From: Chryseobacterium sp. MYb264
GTDB taxonomy: Bacteria; Bacteroidota; Bacteroidia; Flavobacteriales; Weeksellaceae
Length of the DNA: 64,000 nt
Direction of reading: 5' to 3'
Assembly (NCBI RefSeq): GCF_035974275.1
Contig: NZ_CP142422.1
Coordinates: 3,596,001 to 3,660,000, forward strand
Every line of letters begins with the position of its first letter. Within the stretch, counting starts at the first letter, position 1. Made by a program: the position numbers and the translations under genes. The notes under the pieces were generated by a model. The model had not been told where the DNA came from. It saw nothing but the letters and a program-made list of their open reading frames with translations, and did not search any database. Below, one piece after another: positions 41,683 through 51,520 of this stretch.

Positions 41683-42885
41683 ATGAATTCAAATGAATTA
41701 TTAAAGATTGCCAACGAATTTGGCACACCGGTGTATGTTTATGATGCTGAATCTATAAAAGAGCAATACGAAAAACTTACATCTTCTTTTTTAAAACACA
41801 CAAAGTTCTTCTATGCAGCAAAGGCATTGACAAACATTAATATTCTTAAGTATGTCAAGAACTTAGGTGCTTCTTTGGATTGTGTATCGATAAACGAAGT
41901 GAAACTTGGGCTTAAGGCAGGTTTCTCAAAAGAAAAAATATTATTCACCCCGAATTGTGTGGATCTTGCTGAGATTGAAGAAGCAATGACTTTCGGAGTG
42001 CACATTAATATCGACAATATCTCTATTCTTGAGCAATTCGGAAACAAATACGGAAATACATACCCGATTTTAGTAAGAATCAATCCGCATATTTTTGCGG
42101 GAGGAAATTATAAAATTTCAACGGGGCACATCGACAGTAAGTTCGGTATTTCCATTCACCAGGTTCGTCACATCGAAAGAGTGATGAAATCTACCAATCT
42201 TAATGTGGAAGGTCTTCACATGCATACCGGAAGTGAGATTAAAGATCCTGATGTGTTCCTGCAGGCTCTGGATATTATGCTTGAATTGTCTGAGCATTTC
42301 CCGAATCTGAAATATCTGGATATGGGAAGTGGTTTCAAAATTCCTTATCAAGACAGCGAAGAAGAAACAGATGTGAAAACATTAGGTAAAAAAGTAGAAA
42401 AAGTAATCGCTGAATTTTCAAAATCTACCGGTAAAAAATTTGAACTTTGGTTTGAACCGGGAAAATTCCTTGTTGGAAAAAGCGGTTATCTTTTAGTGAA
42501 GGCTAATGTGATCAAGCAGACTACAGCAACGGTTTTTGTAGGAGTAAATTCAGGATTCAATCATCTGATTCGTCCGATGTTCTATGATTCCTATCACTAT
42601 ATTGAGAATCTTTCCAATCCAAAAGGGGCAGAAAGAATTTATACCGTGGTGGGAAATATTTGTGAAACAGATACTTTCGCCTGGGACAGAAAACTGAATG
42701 AAGTAAGAGAAGGTGATATCTTGGTATTCCACAATGCGGGAGCCTATGGTTTTGAGATGAGTTCAAATTTCAATTCTAGATTAAAACCTGCTGAGGTTCT
42801 TTTCTTAGACGGAAAAGCTCACCTGATCAGAAAAAGAGACGAATTCGAAGATCTGTTGAGAAATCAGATTGAAGTGATAAAATAA
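41683..42885 (+). CDS. lysA: Diaminopimelate decarboxylase
   Basis: The product is 400 residues. PLP attaches to the Lys in FFYAAKALTN near residue 47. HMHTGSEI near 180 and the Gly-rich GSGFKIPYQD bind the phosphate. CETDTFAWD near 326 supplies the active-site Cys from the partner subunit. The enzyme makes L-lysine and CO2 from meso-diaminopimelate. It belongs to fold III. A terminator follows. Confidence 0.95.
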   Translation: MNSNELLKIANEFGTPVYVYDAESIKEQYEKLTSSFLKHTKFFYAAKALTNINILKYVKNLGASLDCVSINEVKLGLKAGFSKEKILFTPNCVDLAEIEEAMTFGVHINIDNISILEQFGNKYGNTYPILVRINPHIFAGGNYKISTGHIDSKFGISIHQVRHIERVMKSTNLNVEGLHMHTGSEIKDPDVFLQALDIMLELSEHFPNLKYLDMGSGFKIPYQDSEEETDVKTLGKKVEKVIAEFSKSTGKKFELWFEPGKFLVGKSGYLLVKANVIKQTTATVFVGVNSGFNHLIRPMFYDSYHYIENLSNPKGAERIYTVVGNICETDTFAWDRKLNEVREGDILVFHNAGAYGFEMSSNFNSRLKPAEVLFLDGKAHLIRKRDEFEDLLRNQIEVIK

Positions 42886-42893
42886 ATAACGGA

Positions 42894-42922
42894 AACTCTG
42901 CAGGAAATTGCGGAGTTTTTTT
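42894..42922 (+). terminator. Terminator of lysA
   Basis: The stem AACTCTGCA / TGCGGAGTT (one mismatch) is followed by T8. Confidence 0.85.
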
Positions 42923-42975
42923 TGTTCTTAATTAAATTTTAATGGCTAAGAATCTTTAAAATATTAATTATTCCT

Positions 42976-42983
42976 TACATTTG
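42976..42983 (+). promoter_or_regulatory. Promoter -7 box of the poxB-MFS operon
   Basis: TACATTTG is a perfect TAnnTTTG. It lies about 93 bases before the ATG and leaves a leader of roughly 85 bases. No good -33 TTTG is seen. Confidence 0.5.
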
Positions 42984-43075
42984 ATAGGCAAATATTTTGA
43001 ACAAAAAAATAGAATGCCTTCAATCCATATTCACATCCGTTTTTTCAGATACATTAACCACCAAAAATATTAATT

Positions 43076-44809
43076 ATGGCTAAAAACATAGCTGAGCAAA
43101 TAGTTGAGATGCTCGAGAACGCAAATGTGAAAAGAATTTATGCGGTAACCGGAGATAGTTTGAATCATTTAAATATTGCTGTTAAAAAAAGCAGTATAGA
43201 ATGGATTCATGTGAGACATGAAGAGGTAGGAGCGTATGCAGCGGCGGCAGAAGCTGAACTCGATGGTTTTGCGGTTTGCGCAGGAAGTTGCGGACCAGGT
43301 CATGTGCATTTGATCAATGGGGTATATGAAGCGCATCGTTCGCACGTTCCGATGTTGGTGATTGCCTCCACGATTCCGAGTGAGGAAATGGGAATGGATT
43401 ATTTTCAGGAAACAAATACCATTAAACTATTTGACGATTGCAGTCATTATAACCAAATGATTACAAGGCCCGAACAGGTTCAGAGAACAGTTCAGACGGC
43501 CATTCAGCATGCGATTTCTAAAAAAGGAGTTGCGGTAATCGGGCTTCCGGGAGATGTTTCTGAGCTGAATGCTGAAGAGGCTACGACTTCGAATAAAATA
43601 TTTAAAACAAATCCGGTTATTCGTCCGTCTGATGAAGAATTGAATCAATTGGCCAATTTAATTAATGAAAGTAAAAAAGTAACCCTCTACTGCGGAATTG
43701 GCGCGGAACATTCTAATGCAGAAGTTGTTGAACTTTCAAAATATTTAAAAGCGCCGGTAGGATATTCTTTCCGGGGAAAAATGGCAATTCAGCCAAATAA
43801 TCCAAATGAAGTAGGATTAACCGGGCTTCTTGGGCTTCCCTCTGCATATCATGCGATGCACGAAGCAGATTTGCTTTTATTGTTGGGAACCGATTTTCCG
43901 TATGAGAAATTTATGCCTGTTAAAAATAAAATTGTTCAGATCGATGAAAGTCCGGAACGTTTAGGCAGAAGAGCTAAGTTGGAATTGGGTCTTGCAGGTG
44001 ATGTGAAAGAAACGATTAAGGCGTTATTACCTTTGTTAAAAGAAAAAACAGACGTTAATTTCCTGAATCAACAATTGGAGTTTTATGAAAAAGTAAAAGA
44101 AAACCAGTTGATTTATGTGAAAGACCGAGGAACAGAAAATGCGATCCAACCGGAGTTTGTAGCGCATACTTTAGATCAGTTGGCTAAAAATAATGCCATT
44201 TTCACGGTGGATACGGGAATGTGTTGTGTCTGGGGCGCGAGATATATTACAGGAACCGGAGACCGTAAAATGCTGGGATCATTCAATCATGGATCGATGG
44301 CGAATGCAATGCCGATGGCGATTGGCGCTTCATTGGCACATCCTGACCGACAGGTGATTGCAATGTGCGGCGATGGTGGATTGTCTATGTTGTTAGGCGA
44401 TATGGCGACTATTTTTCAGTATAAATTACCTGTAAAGCTGATTGTTTTCAACAACAGAGCATTAGGAATGGTAAAACTTGAAATGGAAGTAGGCGGAATG
44501 CCGGATAATGAAACCGATATGATTAACCCTGATTTTGCAATGATCGCACAGGCAATGGGCTATACCGGGAAAAATGTCCACAATCCTGACGACGTTGAAA
44601 GTTCAATTAAAGAATGTTTGGAGCATAACGGAGCTTATCTATTAAATATTTTCACGAATCCAAATGCATTAGCATTACCTCCGAAAATCGAATTCGATCA
44701 GGTATTGGGAATGACGAAATCTATGGCGCAATTAATGCTTGGCGGTAAAATGGAAGAAGCATTAGATACAGTAAAAACGAACTATAAACATATTAAAGAT
44801 TTGCTATAA
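43076..44809 (+). CDS. poxB: Thiamine-diphosphate pyruvate dehydrogenase/oxidase (PoxB type)
   Basis: The product is 577 residues. The N-terminal ThDP pyrimidine domain has IHVRHEEVGAYAAAAEAEL with the catalytic Glu. The central domain binds FAD. The C-terminal domain has the ThDP motif MCGDGGLSMLLGDMAT ... FNN near 436. The family oxidises pyruvate to acetate and CO2, passing electrons to quinone or oxygen. The short C-terminal region suggests a peripheral membrane link as in PoxB. Its last base overlaps the ATG of the MFS gene. Confidence 0.9.
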   Translation: MAKNIAEQIVEMLENANVKRIYAVTGDSLNHLNIAVKKSSIEWIHVRHEEVGAYAAAAEAELDGFAVCAGSCGPGHVHLINGVYEAHRSHVPMLVIASTIPSEEMGMDYFQETNTIKLFDDCSHYNQMITRPEQVQRTVQTAIQHAISKKGVAVIGLPGDVSELNAEEATTSNKIFKTNPVIRPSDEELNQLANLINESKKVTLYCGIGAEHSNAEVVELSKYLKAPVGYSFRGKMAIQPNNPNEVGLTGLLGLPSAYHAMHEADLLLLLGTDFPYEKFMPVKNKIVQIDESPERLGRRAKLELGLAGDVKETIKALLPLLKEKTDVNFLNQQLEFYEKVKENQLIYVKDRGTENAIQPEFVAHTLDQLAKNNAIFTVDTGMCCVWGARYITGTGDRKMLGSFNHGSMANAMPMAIGASLAHPDRQVIAMCGDGGLSMLLGDMATIFQYKLPVKLIVFNNRALGMVKLEMEVGGMPDNETDMINPDFAMIAQAMGYTGKNVHNPDDVESSIKECLEHNGAYLLNIFTNPNALALPPKIEFDQVLGMTKSMAQLMLGGKMEEALDTVKTNYKHIKDLL

Positions 44810-46053
44810 TGAATGCATCTTTGAAGAAATTCTACATTATTGCTTGGGTTTTCGGGCTTATTTTCTATTTTTTAGATTATGTGATCCGATCGGCACCCGC
44901 GGTAATGATTCCTGAACTGGTCAATAATTTTAATACAACCGAACTGAAACTGATCAGCATGGTAGGGACCTATTATTACACCTATTCTACCTGTAGTTTG
45001 ATTGCGGGAATTGCGTTAGATAAATTTGGTGGCAAAAAATCACTTTTTGTAGGAACGCTTATTTTGGGAATCGGGTGTCTGTTATTTTTAATTTCCAGTC
45101 AGGTGGCCGGAGTTTCCGGAAGATTGCTGCAGGGCGCGGGTTGTGCTTTTGCATTTCCTGGCTGTGTATATCTGGCAAGTAAAGGTTTTTCTTCAAAGTC
45201 ATTGGCTACGGCAATCGGCTTTACGCAATGTATCGGAATGTTGGGCGGAACGGCCGGGCAATTTGTGGTTGGGCCTTGGGTAGAAGAAGGTGTAAATATT
45301 GATACTTTCTGGCTTTGGTCAGGAATTGCCACTATTATCACTGCTTTCGGATTGTTTTTCGTTATTCCTAAAGAGAAGAAAGCAGAGGAATCCACAGAGA
45401 CGGGAGTAAAACCTATGGGCTATCTGGAGCCTTATAAAATTGTTTTTAAAAACCCTCAATCATGGCTTTGCGGAATTATTTCCGGGCTTTTATTTGCGCC
45501 AACAACCATATTTGCGATGACCTGGGCAGTTGCTTTTTTTGAAAAAGATAAGCAGTTTGTCTTTCATGATGCTGCGATTACCAGTGCGATGGTTGCGTTT
45601 GGTTGGGTTTTCGGTTGTCCGTTATTAGGTTTTATTACTGATAAAATGGGTCGCAGAAAACCAGTTTTGATTGCCGGAGCTGTGGTGATGATTTTAAGTT
45701 TACTACAATTAATTTATCTTCCGGAATTATACCCAGCGAAGATCAGTATGTTTATTCTTGGGTTAGGATCCGGAGCGGCAATGATTCCTTATTCTGTTAT
45801 TAAAGAAGCTAATCCTGATTTTGTAAAAGGAAGTGCAACGGGAGCGATCAATTTCATTACATTCGGAGTTACGACTTTACTGAGCCCGGTTTTCAGCCGT
45901 TGGTTCGGAAAGAGTTTAGGAGATTCTGCGGGAGATTTACATTTTCAGCATTCTATTTTATTTTGGATCTCAGGAATTGTTGTGGCCATCATTGTTTCAT
46001 TAATGTTAAGAGAAACGGGAATTAAAGCTAAAGTTCAGCCTTTACAGGCATAA
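44809..46053 (+). CDS. MFS transporter
   Basis: The product is 414 residues with about 12 membrane segments, with a central cytosolic loop near 190-205 rich in Lys and Glu. The loop motif after TM2 reads LDKFGGKK and after TM8 DKMGRRKP, the usual MFS loop 2-3 type sequences. It overlaps the poxB stop (TAATG), so both are translated together. The substrate is unknown; an acid linked to pyruvate metabolism is a guess. Confidence 0.88.
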   Translation: MNASLKKFYIIAWVFGLIFYFLDYVIRSAPAVMIPELVNNFNTTELKLISMVGTYYYTYSTCSLIAGIALDKFGGKKSLFVGTLILGIGCLLFLISSQVAGVSGRLLQGAGCAFAFPGCVYLASKGFSSKSLATAIGFTQCIGMLGGTAGQFVVGPWVEEGVNIDTFWLWSGIATIITAFGLFFVIPKEKKAEESTETGVKPMGYLEPYKIVFKNPQSWLCGIISGLLFAPTTIFAMTWAVAFFEKDKQFVFHDAAITSAMVAFGWVFGCPLLGFITDKMGRRKPVLIAGAVVMILSLLQLIYLPELYPAKISMFILGLGSGAAMIPYSVIKEANPDFVKGSATGAINFITFGVTTLLSPVFSRWFGKSLGDSAGDLHFQHSILFWISGIVVAIIVSLMLRETGIKAKVQPLQA

Positions 46054-46079
46054 ATTGTTTTAGTTCTTATCGATCAATT

Positions 46080-46113
46080 AAAAAAACTTCATCATTTTGT
46101 GTGAAGTTTTTTT
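46080..46113 (+). terminator. Terminator of poxB-MFS
   Basis: The stem AAAAAACTTCA / TGAAGTTTTTTT with a short loop ends in T7. Confidence 0.75.
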
Positions 46114-46152
46114 GGTGTAATTTTGTTTTAATTAATGATAAATAAAAAAAAT

Positions 46153-46638
46153 ATGAAGATAATAGCGTTATGTATAGGACTTTTTATTTCAAATCTTGCA
46201 ATGGCGCAATATGATGTTGAAGATAGAGATGATACGCCTGTAACAGAATCTAATAAAAGCATTTTGAAGATAGATATTAAAGAGCCTCTTTTTCAGATTG
46301 CTGCTAAAAATTGTAGCGGGTTTAAAGCTGCTGCTTTTGAAGGCGGAGTCACAGTTTACAAGGAAACACTCAGGAAGTTTATGTATGATTATCTAAATTC
46401 GGATTTTTACGTACTGAATGGTGAATTTACATTTACTTTAACAATCGATGAAAAGGGAAAAGTAACGGATATTGTAGGTTCTCCGAAAGTGCCGAATAGT
46501 GAGTATTTTTATGATGACATGAAGTATGTCGTAAGAAGAATAAAAAAGAACTGGACGCCGGCTTCATGCAATGGTCAGCCTATTGCTTCACAAATCAAAA
46601 TTAAAATGAACTTATCTTCTATAGCCACCGATTTGTAA
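46153..46638 (+). CDS. Secreted TonB-C-like domain protein
   Basis: The product is 161 residues from the ATG at 46153 (MKIIALCIGLFISNLAMAQ signal); a further in-frame ATG at 46135 adds six residues. The mature domain has the TonB C-terminal type pattern FTFTLTIDEKGKVTDI ... VVRRIKKNWTPASCNGQPI. It has no membrane anchor and no proline linker, so it is not a classical TonB. A similar domain follows in the next gene. Function unknown. Confidence 0.7.
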   Translation: MKIIALCIGLFISNLAMAQYDVEDRDDTPVTESNKSILKIDIKEPLFQIAAKNCSGFKAAAFEGGVTVYKETLRKFMYDYLNSDFYVLNGEFTFTLTIDEKGKVTDIVGSPKVPNSEYFYDDMKYVVRRIKKNWTPASCNGQPIASQIKIKMNLSSIATDL

Positions 46639-46684
46639 GATCATATTGAAGATGTTATCCTGTTTTCTTTTTGAATTTATCTTA

Positions 46685-46700
46685 AAACCCCGAAGGGGTT
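46685..46700. repeat. Short palindrome AACCCCGAAGGGGTT
   Basis: A 6-bp stem with a GAA loop between the two TonB-C-like genes. No T run follows closely, so it is probably a small structural repeat rather than a terminator. Confidence 0.35.
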
Positions 46701-46828
46701 AAAATAATGTAATGGAAATTTCAAAGATAAATGGTAGTACATCTGCTTAAAAAAACAAAAGCAAAATGCCAACAGACAATGCTGTAGGTTTAAAATGTAT
46801 TTTTAAAGTCAAATTTTCCACTGTAATC

Positions 46829-47566
46829 ATGATTAGCAAAATATTTCCTTTATTGGGAGTGGCCCTGGCATTGCCAATGTTCGGGCAGCAGGTAGCATCC
46901 GAGTACTATCATTATCCTCATCTCCAAAATCCTTATGGTGATGGAGAAGTACAGTTTTACAAAGATTTTCACCAGGTTTTAATTGATAAAAATCTAAAAC
47001 CTTGTGATAATAAAGATGAAGTTTTTTATCTTAAAGTTCTTATCGGGGAAGATGCAACTGTAAAATATGTAAAAGACGATACAAATAAAGAGCTCGCTGA
47101 AAAAAATAAATGTGCATACAATCTTGGATTGCAGGTTTTAAGATATATGAACAAATGGAATCCTGCAGAAATAGATGGCGGTAAAAAGAAAGCTGTTGCT
47201 GGCTTTTTTGTTCTCCCAAACGACTTGTTTGAAAACTATAAGGAAGGATATATTCCTCAGGCAAATCCTGCTTTATTTGAAAATCTGCCTGGTGGCATCA
47301 ATCAGTTTCGTAAAGAAGTTGGGAAAAAAATTAATCTTGACGGTTTCCAATGGAAAGAAGCTTTTAAACTGGTAGCCATTTTTGTTGTAAAAGCAGATGG
47401 TACTATAGGAGATGTAAGTCTAGAACAATCGTCAGGTGTTAAAGATTTTGATGATAGAATTATCAGAGGGATAAAAAGTATCAAAAAGAAATGGAATCCC
47501 GCTACAGTAGGTGGTGTACCGGTAAATTACAGGTTTAGATTGCCCCTAAATTTTGGTCCGATGTAA
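46829..47566 (+). CDS. Secreted TonB-C-like domain protein
   Basis: The product is 245 residues from the ATG at 46829, which gives a clean signal peptide (MISKIFPLLGVALALPMFGQ). The upstream frame from 46766 would place 21 polar residues first. Two TonB-C-like units are visible: FYLKVLIGEDATVKYVKDD ... RYMNKWNPAEIDGGKK, and FVVKADGTIGDVSLEQSSG ... IKKKWNPATVGGVPVNYRFRLPLNF. It is probably periplasmic. The role is unknown. Confidence 0.72.
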   Translation: MISKIFPLLGVALALPMFGQQVASEYYHYPHLQNPYGDGEVQFYKDFHQVLIDKNLKPCDNKDEVFYLKVLIGEDATVKYVKDDTNKELAEKNKCAYNLGLQVLRYMNKWNPAEIDGGKKKAVAGFFVLPNDLFENYKEGYIPQANPALFENLPGGINQFRKEVGKKINLDGFQWKEAFKLVAIFVVKADGTIGDVSLEQSSGVKDFDDRIIRGIKSIKKKWNPATVGGVPVNYRFRLPLNFGPM

Positions 47567-47595
47567 TAGCCCTGCCATTCTGTCTCAATATTTTG

Positions 47596-47603
47596 TATCT
47601 TTG
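47596..47603 (+). promoter_or_regulatory. Promoter -7 box of miaB
   Basis: TATCTTTG matches TAnnTTTG about 94 bases before the GTG start. Confidence 0.5.
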
Positions 47604-47696
47604 CAAATTCAATAAGTTCAAAGTTTACTATTTTGAGTTCAAAGTGATATGCAATGAACCATAAATTTTAGGCTTTAAACCTTAAACAAGACTATC

Positions 47697-49136
47697 GTGC
47701 AAGAAAAATATATAGACGAAACCAAGCAGGGAGAGGCTTTTGCAATTGCAGAGAGACCTGAAAATTCTAAAAAATTATTTTTGGAAAGCTATGGTTGTCA
47801 AATGAATTTCTCAGATTCCGAAATCGTTGCTTCTATCCTTAATGAACAGGGATACAACACAACAATGAAGGTTGAAGAAGCAGATCTTATTCTTTTAAAT
47901 ACCTGTTCAATCCGTGAAAAAGCGGAGCAGACCGTAAGAATGCGTCTTTCTCAGTTTAAAAATCTGAAGAAAGAAAAACCGAATATGACGGTGGGTGTTC
48001 TTGGGTGTATGGCAGAGAGGCTTAAAACTAAATTTTTAGAGGAAGAGCAATTGGTCGACCTTGTAGTTGGTCCCGATGCTTACAGAGATTTACCAAACCT
48101 TTTGAAAGAAACTGAAGACGGAAGAGATGCAATTAATGTAATTCTTTCCAAAGAAGAGACTTATGCAGACATTAACCCGGTTCGTTTAGGCGGAAATGGG
48201 GTAACAGCGTATGTTACTATTACCAGAGGTTGCGATAATATGTGTACGTTCTGTGTGGTTCCGTTTACGAGAGGTAGAGAAAGAAGCCGAGACCCACATT
48301 CTATTTTGGATGAATGTAAAGATCTTTGGAACAGTGGTTATAAAGAAATTACATTGTTGGGTCAAAACGTAGATTCTTACCTTTGGTATGGTGGCGGACC
48401 GAAGAAAGATTTCGCCAAAGCTTCTGAAATGCAAAAAGCTACTGCTGTTAATTTTGCTCACTTGCTTGATTTGGTGGCTAAGGCCGTTCCGGAAATGAGA
48501 ATCAGATTCTCAACGTCGAATCCTCAGGATATGAGTCTTGATGTTTTCAAGATGATGGCAAAGCACGAAAATATTTGTAAATACGTTCATTTACCGGTTC
48601 AGAGCGGAAGCAATAATATGCTTGAAGCCATGAACAGACAACATACGCGTGAGGAATATTTAGATTTAATTAAAAAAGCTAAAGAAATTGTTCCGGATAT
48701 TTCTTTTTCACAAGATATGATCATTGGTTTTTGCAATGAGTCGGAACAAGATCATCAGGATACTTTAAGTTTGATGAAAGAAGTGGAATATGACTACGGT
48801 TATATGTTCGCCTATTCAGAAAGACCGGGAACGCCTGCTCACAAGAAAATGGAAGACAATATTCCGGCAGACGTAAAACAAAGACGTCTGGCTGAAGTTA
48901 TCGCTTTACAGGGCGAATTGTCAAGAAAAAGAATGGCTGGTTATGTAGGAAGAGTTCACCAGATTTTAATTGAAGGAACTTCCAAAAAGAATAAAAATCA
49001 GTGGAAAGGCAGAAACTCTCAGAATGCAGTTTGTGTTTTCGATATGGCAGAAGGACAGAAAATTGGTGACATTGTGAACGTTTTTGTTTATGATAACACG
49101 CAAGGCACGCTTTTAGGACGAGAAGTGGAGAATTAA
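47697..49136 (+). CDS. miaB: tRNA-2-methylthio-N6-dimethylallyladenosine synthase
   Basis: The product is 479 residues from a GTG. The N-terminal UPF0004 domain has ESYGCQMNFSDSE with three cluster Cys. The radical-SAM motif is RGCDNMCTFCVVPFTRG near residue 180. A TRAM domain ends the protein. The enzyme methylthiolates i6A37 in tRNAs that read UNN codons, using two Fe-S clusters. It is the first gene of a long plus-strand run. Confidence 0.97.
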   Translation: MQEKYIDETKQGEAFAIAERPENSKKLFLESYGCQMNFSDSEIVASILNEQGYNTTMKVEEADLILLNTCSIREKAEQTVRMRLSQFKNLKKEKPNMTVGVLGCMAERLKTKFLEEEQLVDLVVGPDAYRDLPNLLKETEDGRDAINVILSKEETYADINPVRLGGNGVTAYVTITRGCDNMCTFCVVPFTRGRERSRDPHSILDECKDLWNSGYKEITLLGQNVDSYLWYGGGPKKDFAKASEMQKATAVNFAHLLDLVAKAVPEMRIRFSTSNPQDMSLDVFKMMAKHENICKYVHLPVQSGSNNMLEAMNRQHTREEYLDLIKKAKEIVPDISFSQDMIIGFCNESEQDHQDTLSLMKEVEYDYGYMFAYSERPGTPAHKKMEDNIPADVKQRRLAEVIALQGELSRKRMAGYVGRVHQILIEGTSKKNKNQWKGRNSQNAVCVFDMAEGQKIGDIVNVFVYDNTQGTLLGREVEN

Positions 49137-49155
49137 AGTTTTTGATCCTTAGATA

Positions 49156-50196
49156 ATGAGTAACCTACAGTCACAACAACTCATACAGAATATTTCTGCA
49201 TTATTGGATAATGCCAGAAAGAATGTAGTTGCTGTGATAAGTCATACCATGGTTCTCACTTATTATGAGATTGGAAGAATGATTGTAGAAGATGAACAGA
49301 ACGGTGAAAACCGTGCGGAATATGGGAAATCAATTCTAAAAGATCTGTCCTTACACCTTACGGGAAGATTTGGTAAAGGGTTTTCAGTTGAAAATCTTGA
49401 CAGAATGAGGTTTTTCTATAGAACTTATTCTCACCAGATTTCGTCAACACTGTTGACGAATTCTCAAAATAGCTCAGTTCAACACGTTGATCCTGTTAGT
49501 TTTAATCTTTCATGGTCACATTATTTAAAGCTGATGCGTATAAAAGATGAGCATGAAAGAAAATTTTACGAAATTGAAAGTTTTAAAAATAACTGGAGCT
49601 TAAGAGAATTACAGCGACAATATGACTCTGCGCTCTATGCAAGGTTGTCTTTAAGCAAAAATAAGGAAGAGATTCTTCAACTTTCGGAAAAAGGACAAAT
49701 TATAGAAAAACCAAAAGACTTTATCAAAGATCCTTATATTTTGGAATTTCTTGGCCTGCCGGAAAGGTCTAATTATTCTGAAAATGATTTAGAAAGTGAA
49801 TTAATTAATAAGTTAGAGCATTTTCTTTTAGAATTAGGAACGGGCTTTACCTTTGTGGCAAGACAAAACAGAATAACGTTTGATGAAAAGCATTTCAAGA
49901 TCGATTTGGTTTTTTATAACAGAATTCTGAAATGTTTTGTATTAATTGATTTGAAAATTGGTGAATTAAAACATCAGGATATCGGGCAGATGCAGATGTA
50001 TGTTAATTTCTACGATCGTGAAGTGAAGTTGGTGGATGAAAATAAAACAGTAGGAATTATCCTATGCCAGGATAAAAGTGAAGCACTGGTGCGATATACT
50101 TTGCCGGAAGATAATGAGCAGATTTTTGCCAGCAAATATCTCACGGTATTGCCTAGTAAGGAAGATTTTGTACATATTTTGAATGCAGATCATTAA
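49156..50196 (+). CDS. PDDEXK nuclease family protein (DUF1016/YhcG)
   Basis: The product is 346 residues. The N-terminal DUF1016 domain shows ISHTMVLTYYEIGRMIVE and WSHYLKLMRIKDEHERKFYEIES. The C-terminal PDDEXK nuclease has FKIDLVFYNRILKCFVLIDLKIGELKHQDIGQM with the D and D-x-K acids near residues 252-268. Family members occur near restriction systems and elements; no such partner is here. It lies 19 bases after miaB. Confidence 0.92.
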   Translation: MSNLQSQQLIQNISALLDNARKNVVAVISHTMVLTYYEIGRMIVEDEQNGENRAEYGKSILKDLSLHLTGRFGKGFSVENLDRMRFFYRTYSHQISSTLLTNSQNSSVQHVDPVSFNLSWSHYLKLMRIKDEHERKFYEIESFKNNWSLRELQRQYDSALYARLSLSKNKEEILQLSEKGQIIEKPKDFIKDPYILEFLGLPERSNYSENDLESELINKLEHFLLELGTGFTFVARQNRITFDEKHFKIDLVFYNRILKCFVLIDLKIGELKHQDIGQMQMYVNFYDREVKLVDENKTVGIILCQDKSEALVRYTLPEDNEQIFASKYLTVLPSKEDFVHILNADH

Positions 50197-50204
50197 AGAA
50201 AGTG

Positions 50205-50717
50205 ATGAAGGTTATTTATTTTTTAATATTTTTTTCATTTGTTTTGATGTCATGTCAGACAGAGAAAAATGTCAGTAAATATCCTTCAACAGTAGGAAAT
50301 ATTGAATTTGATTCAGAATTGGATGATGCTGATTTTAAAAAGTGTATTCCAGAGAAGCTGGTACCGATTCAATATTATCAAGGAAATCAGGGCTTTAATT
50401 ATAGAGGAGAAAAAATTGCCATTGAAGAAAAGTTAAAGAGAGAAAATATTTTCTCTAAAAAAGATATTAACGGTTATTTTACCGTCAGATTTATTGTAAA
50501 TTGTGATGGAAAGACCGGATTATTCAGAGGGCAGCATATGGATTCTGATTTTAAAGAAAAAAATTTAGATCAGGATTTGGAGAATAAATTGTTGCTCTTT
50601 ACAAAATCTCTTGACGGGTGGATTCCCAAAGAGATGAAAGGCGGTGTTAAAATAGGCTATTATCAATATTTAACCTATAAAATTGAGAATGGAAAAGTTT
50701 CAGAGGTATTACCTTAG
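50205..50717 (+). CDS. Lipoprotein, TonB-C-like fold possible
   Basis: The product is 170 residues from the ATG at 50205; a GTG at 50202 is directly before it. The lipoprotein signal ends at FVLMSC near residue 17. The C-terminal half (GYFTVRFIVNCDGKTGLFRGQ ... SLDGWIPKEMKGG) follows the same pattern as the TonB-C-like proteins at 46-47 kb. It overlaps the next gene by 29 bases, so both are coupled. Confidence 0.65.
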   Translation: MKVIYFLIFFSFVLMSCQTEKNVSKYPSTVGNIEFDSELDDADFKKCIPEKLVPIQYYQGNQGFNYRGEKIAIEEKLKRENIFSKKDINGYFTVRFIVNCDGKTGLFRGQHMDSDFKEKNLDQDLENKLLLFTKSLDGWIPKEMKGGVKIGYYQYLTYKIENGKVSEVLP

Positions 50718-51486
50718 CTTTTTATTACTTATCGTTTATACCAATACTATCGCACAGGTTAATTGCAATGCGATAGAGGGTGAAGACTGCAAAAAAGCTT
50801 GTGAGCAATACAACTGGGCTTCAGACAGACAGGGTTTAAGAGAGTCTCAGGAAGCATTTGATAAAGCAATAGGCTTATGTCCTACTTTTTCCAATGCCTA
50901 TATGGAAAAAGCAGTTCCCTATCTGAAAAACGGCGATTTTATTACCTGGAAATTACTGATTGATAAAGCAGTTGCTTTAGATCCAAGAATGCACTTAGGA
51001 TACAGAGGTTGGTGCAGATTTCAATTTCTAAGAGATTATAAAGGAGCAATCGTTGATTTAGAAGAATTTAAGAAATACTATCCCGAAGATCTGGGAAGAT
51101 CTTTAAACGGAGATTATAATCTTGAAATCATCAGAGCGCTGTCTTATAGTGCTTTGGGAGAAAAAGATAAGGCAGTACACCTTATTGAAAATCTCTTAGC
51201 ATCAAAAAATTATTTCAAAGGTCTTTTTGATCATTATCAGTTAGGAGTAACTTATTTTGAATTAGGAAGGTATGATAAAGCCTTAGAAAATTTCGAAAAA
51301 CAAAGCAAAGAATTCGACTTTGCTGAAAATATATATTTTAAAAGTAAAGTTTCTAAAATTAGAAACAAGGATTATTTGGATTTAAAAAGGTTAGCCTTAA
51401 GAACGTACGATGAGGGAAAGATCATGAAGGATGCTTACACTCATCATTTCAACAAAGTCTACAGAAAACAGATTGAAGAGTTGTAG
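50689..51486 (+). CDS. Secreted TPR protein
   Basis: The product is 265 residues from the ATG at 50689; it overlaps the lipoprotein gene by 29 bases. The signal runs to about residue 25 (LIVYTNTIAQ). TPR units are visible, such as ESQEAFDKAIGLCPTFSNAYMEKA and LGVTYFELGRYDKALENFEKQ. It is probably a periplasmic scaffold that works with the coupled lipoprotein. Confidence 0.78.
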   Translation: MEKFQRYYLSFLLLIVYTNTIAQVNCNAIEGEDCKKACEQYNWASDRQGLRESQEAFDKAIGLCPTFSNAYMEKAVPYLKNGDFITWKLLIDKAVALDPRMHLGYRGWCRFQFLRDYKGAIVDLEEFKKYYPEDLGRSLNGDYNLEIIRALSYSALGEKDKAVHLIENLLASKNYFKGLFDHYQLGVTYFELGRYDKALENFEKQSKEFDFAENIYFKSKVSKIRNKDYLDLKRLALRTYDEGKIMKDAYTHHFNKVYRKQIEEL

Positions 51487-51520
51487 ATTAAATTTAAATC
51501 AATATTCTTAAAATTTACTT

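Noticed and set aside
46685..46700. Riboswitch or terminator at the GC palindrome
   Set aside because: Only a 6-bp stem without a T run and without further conserved structure.
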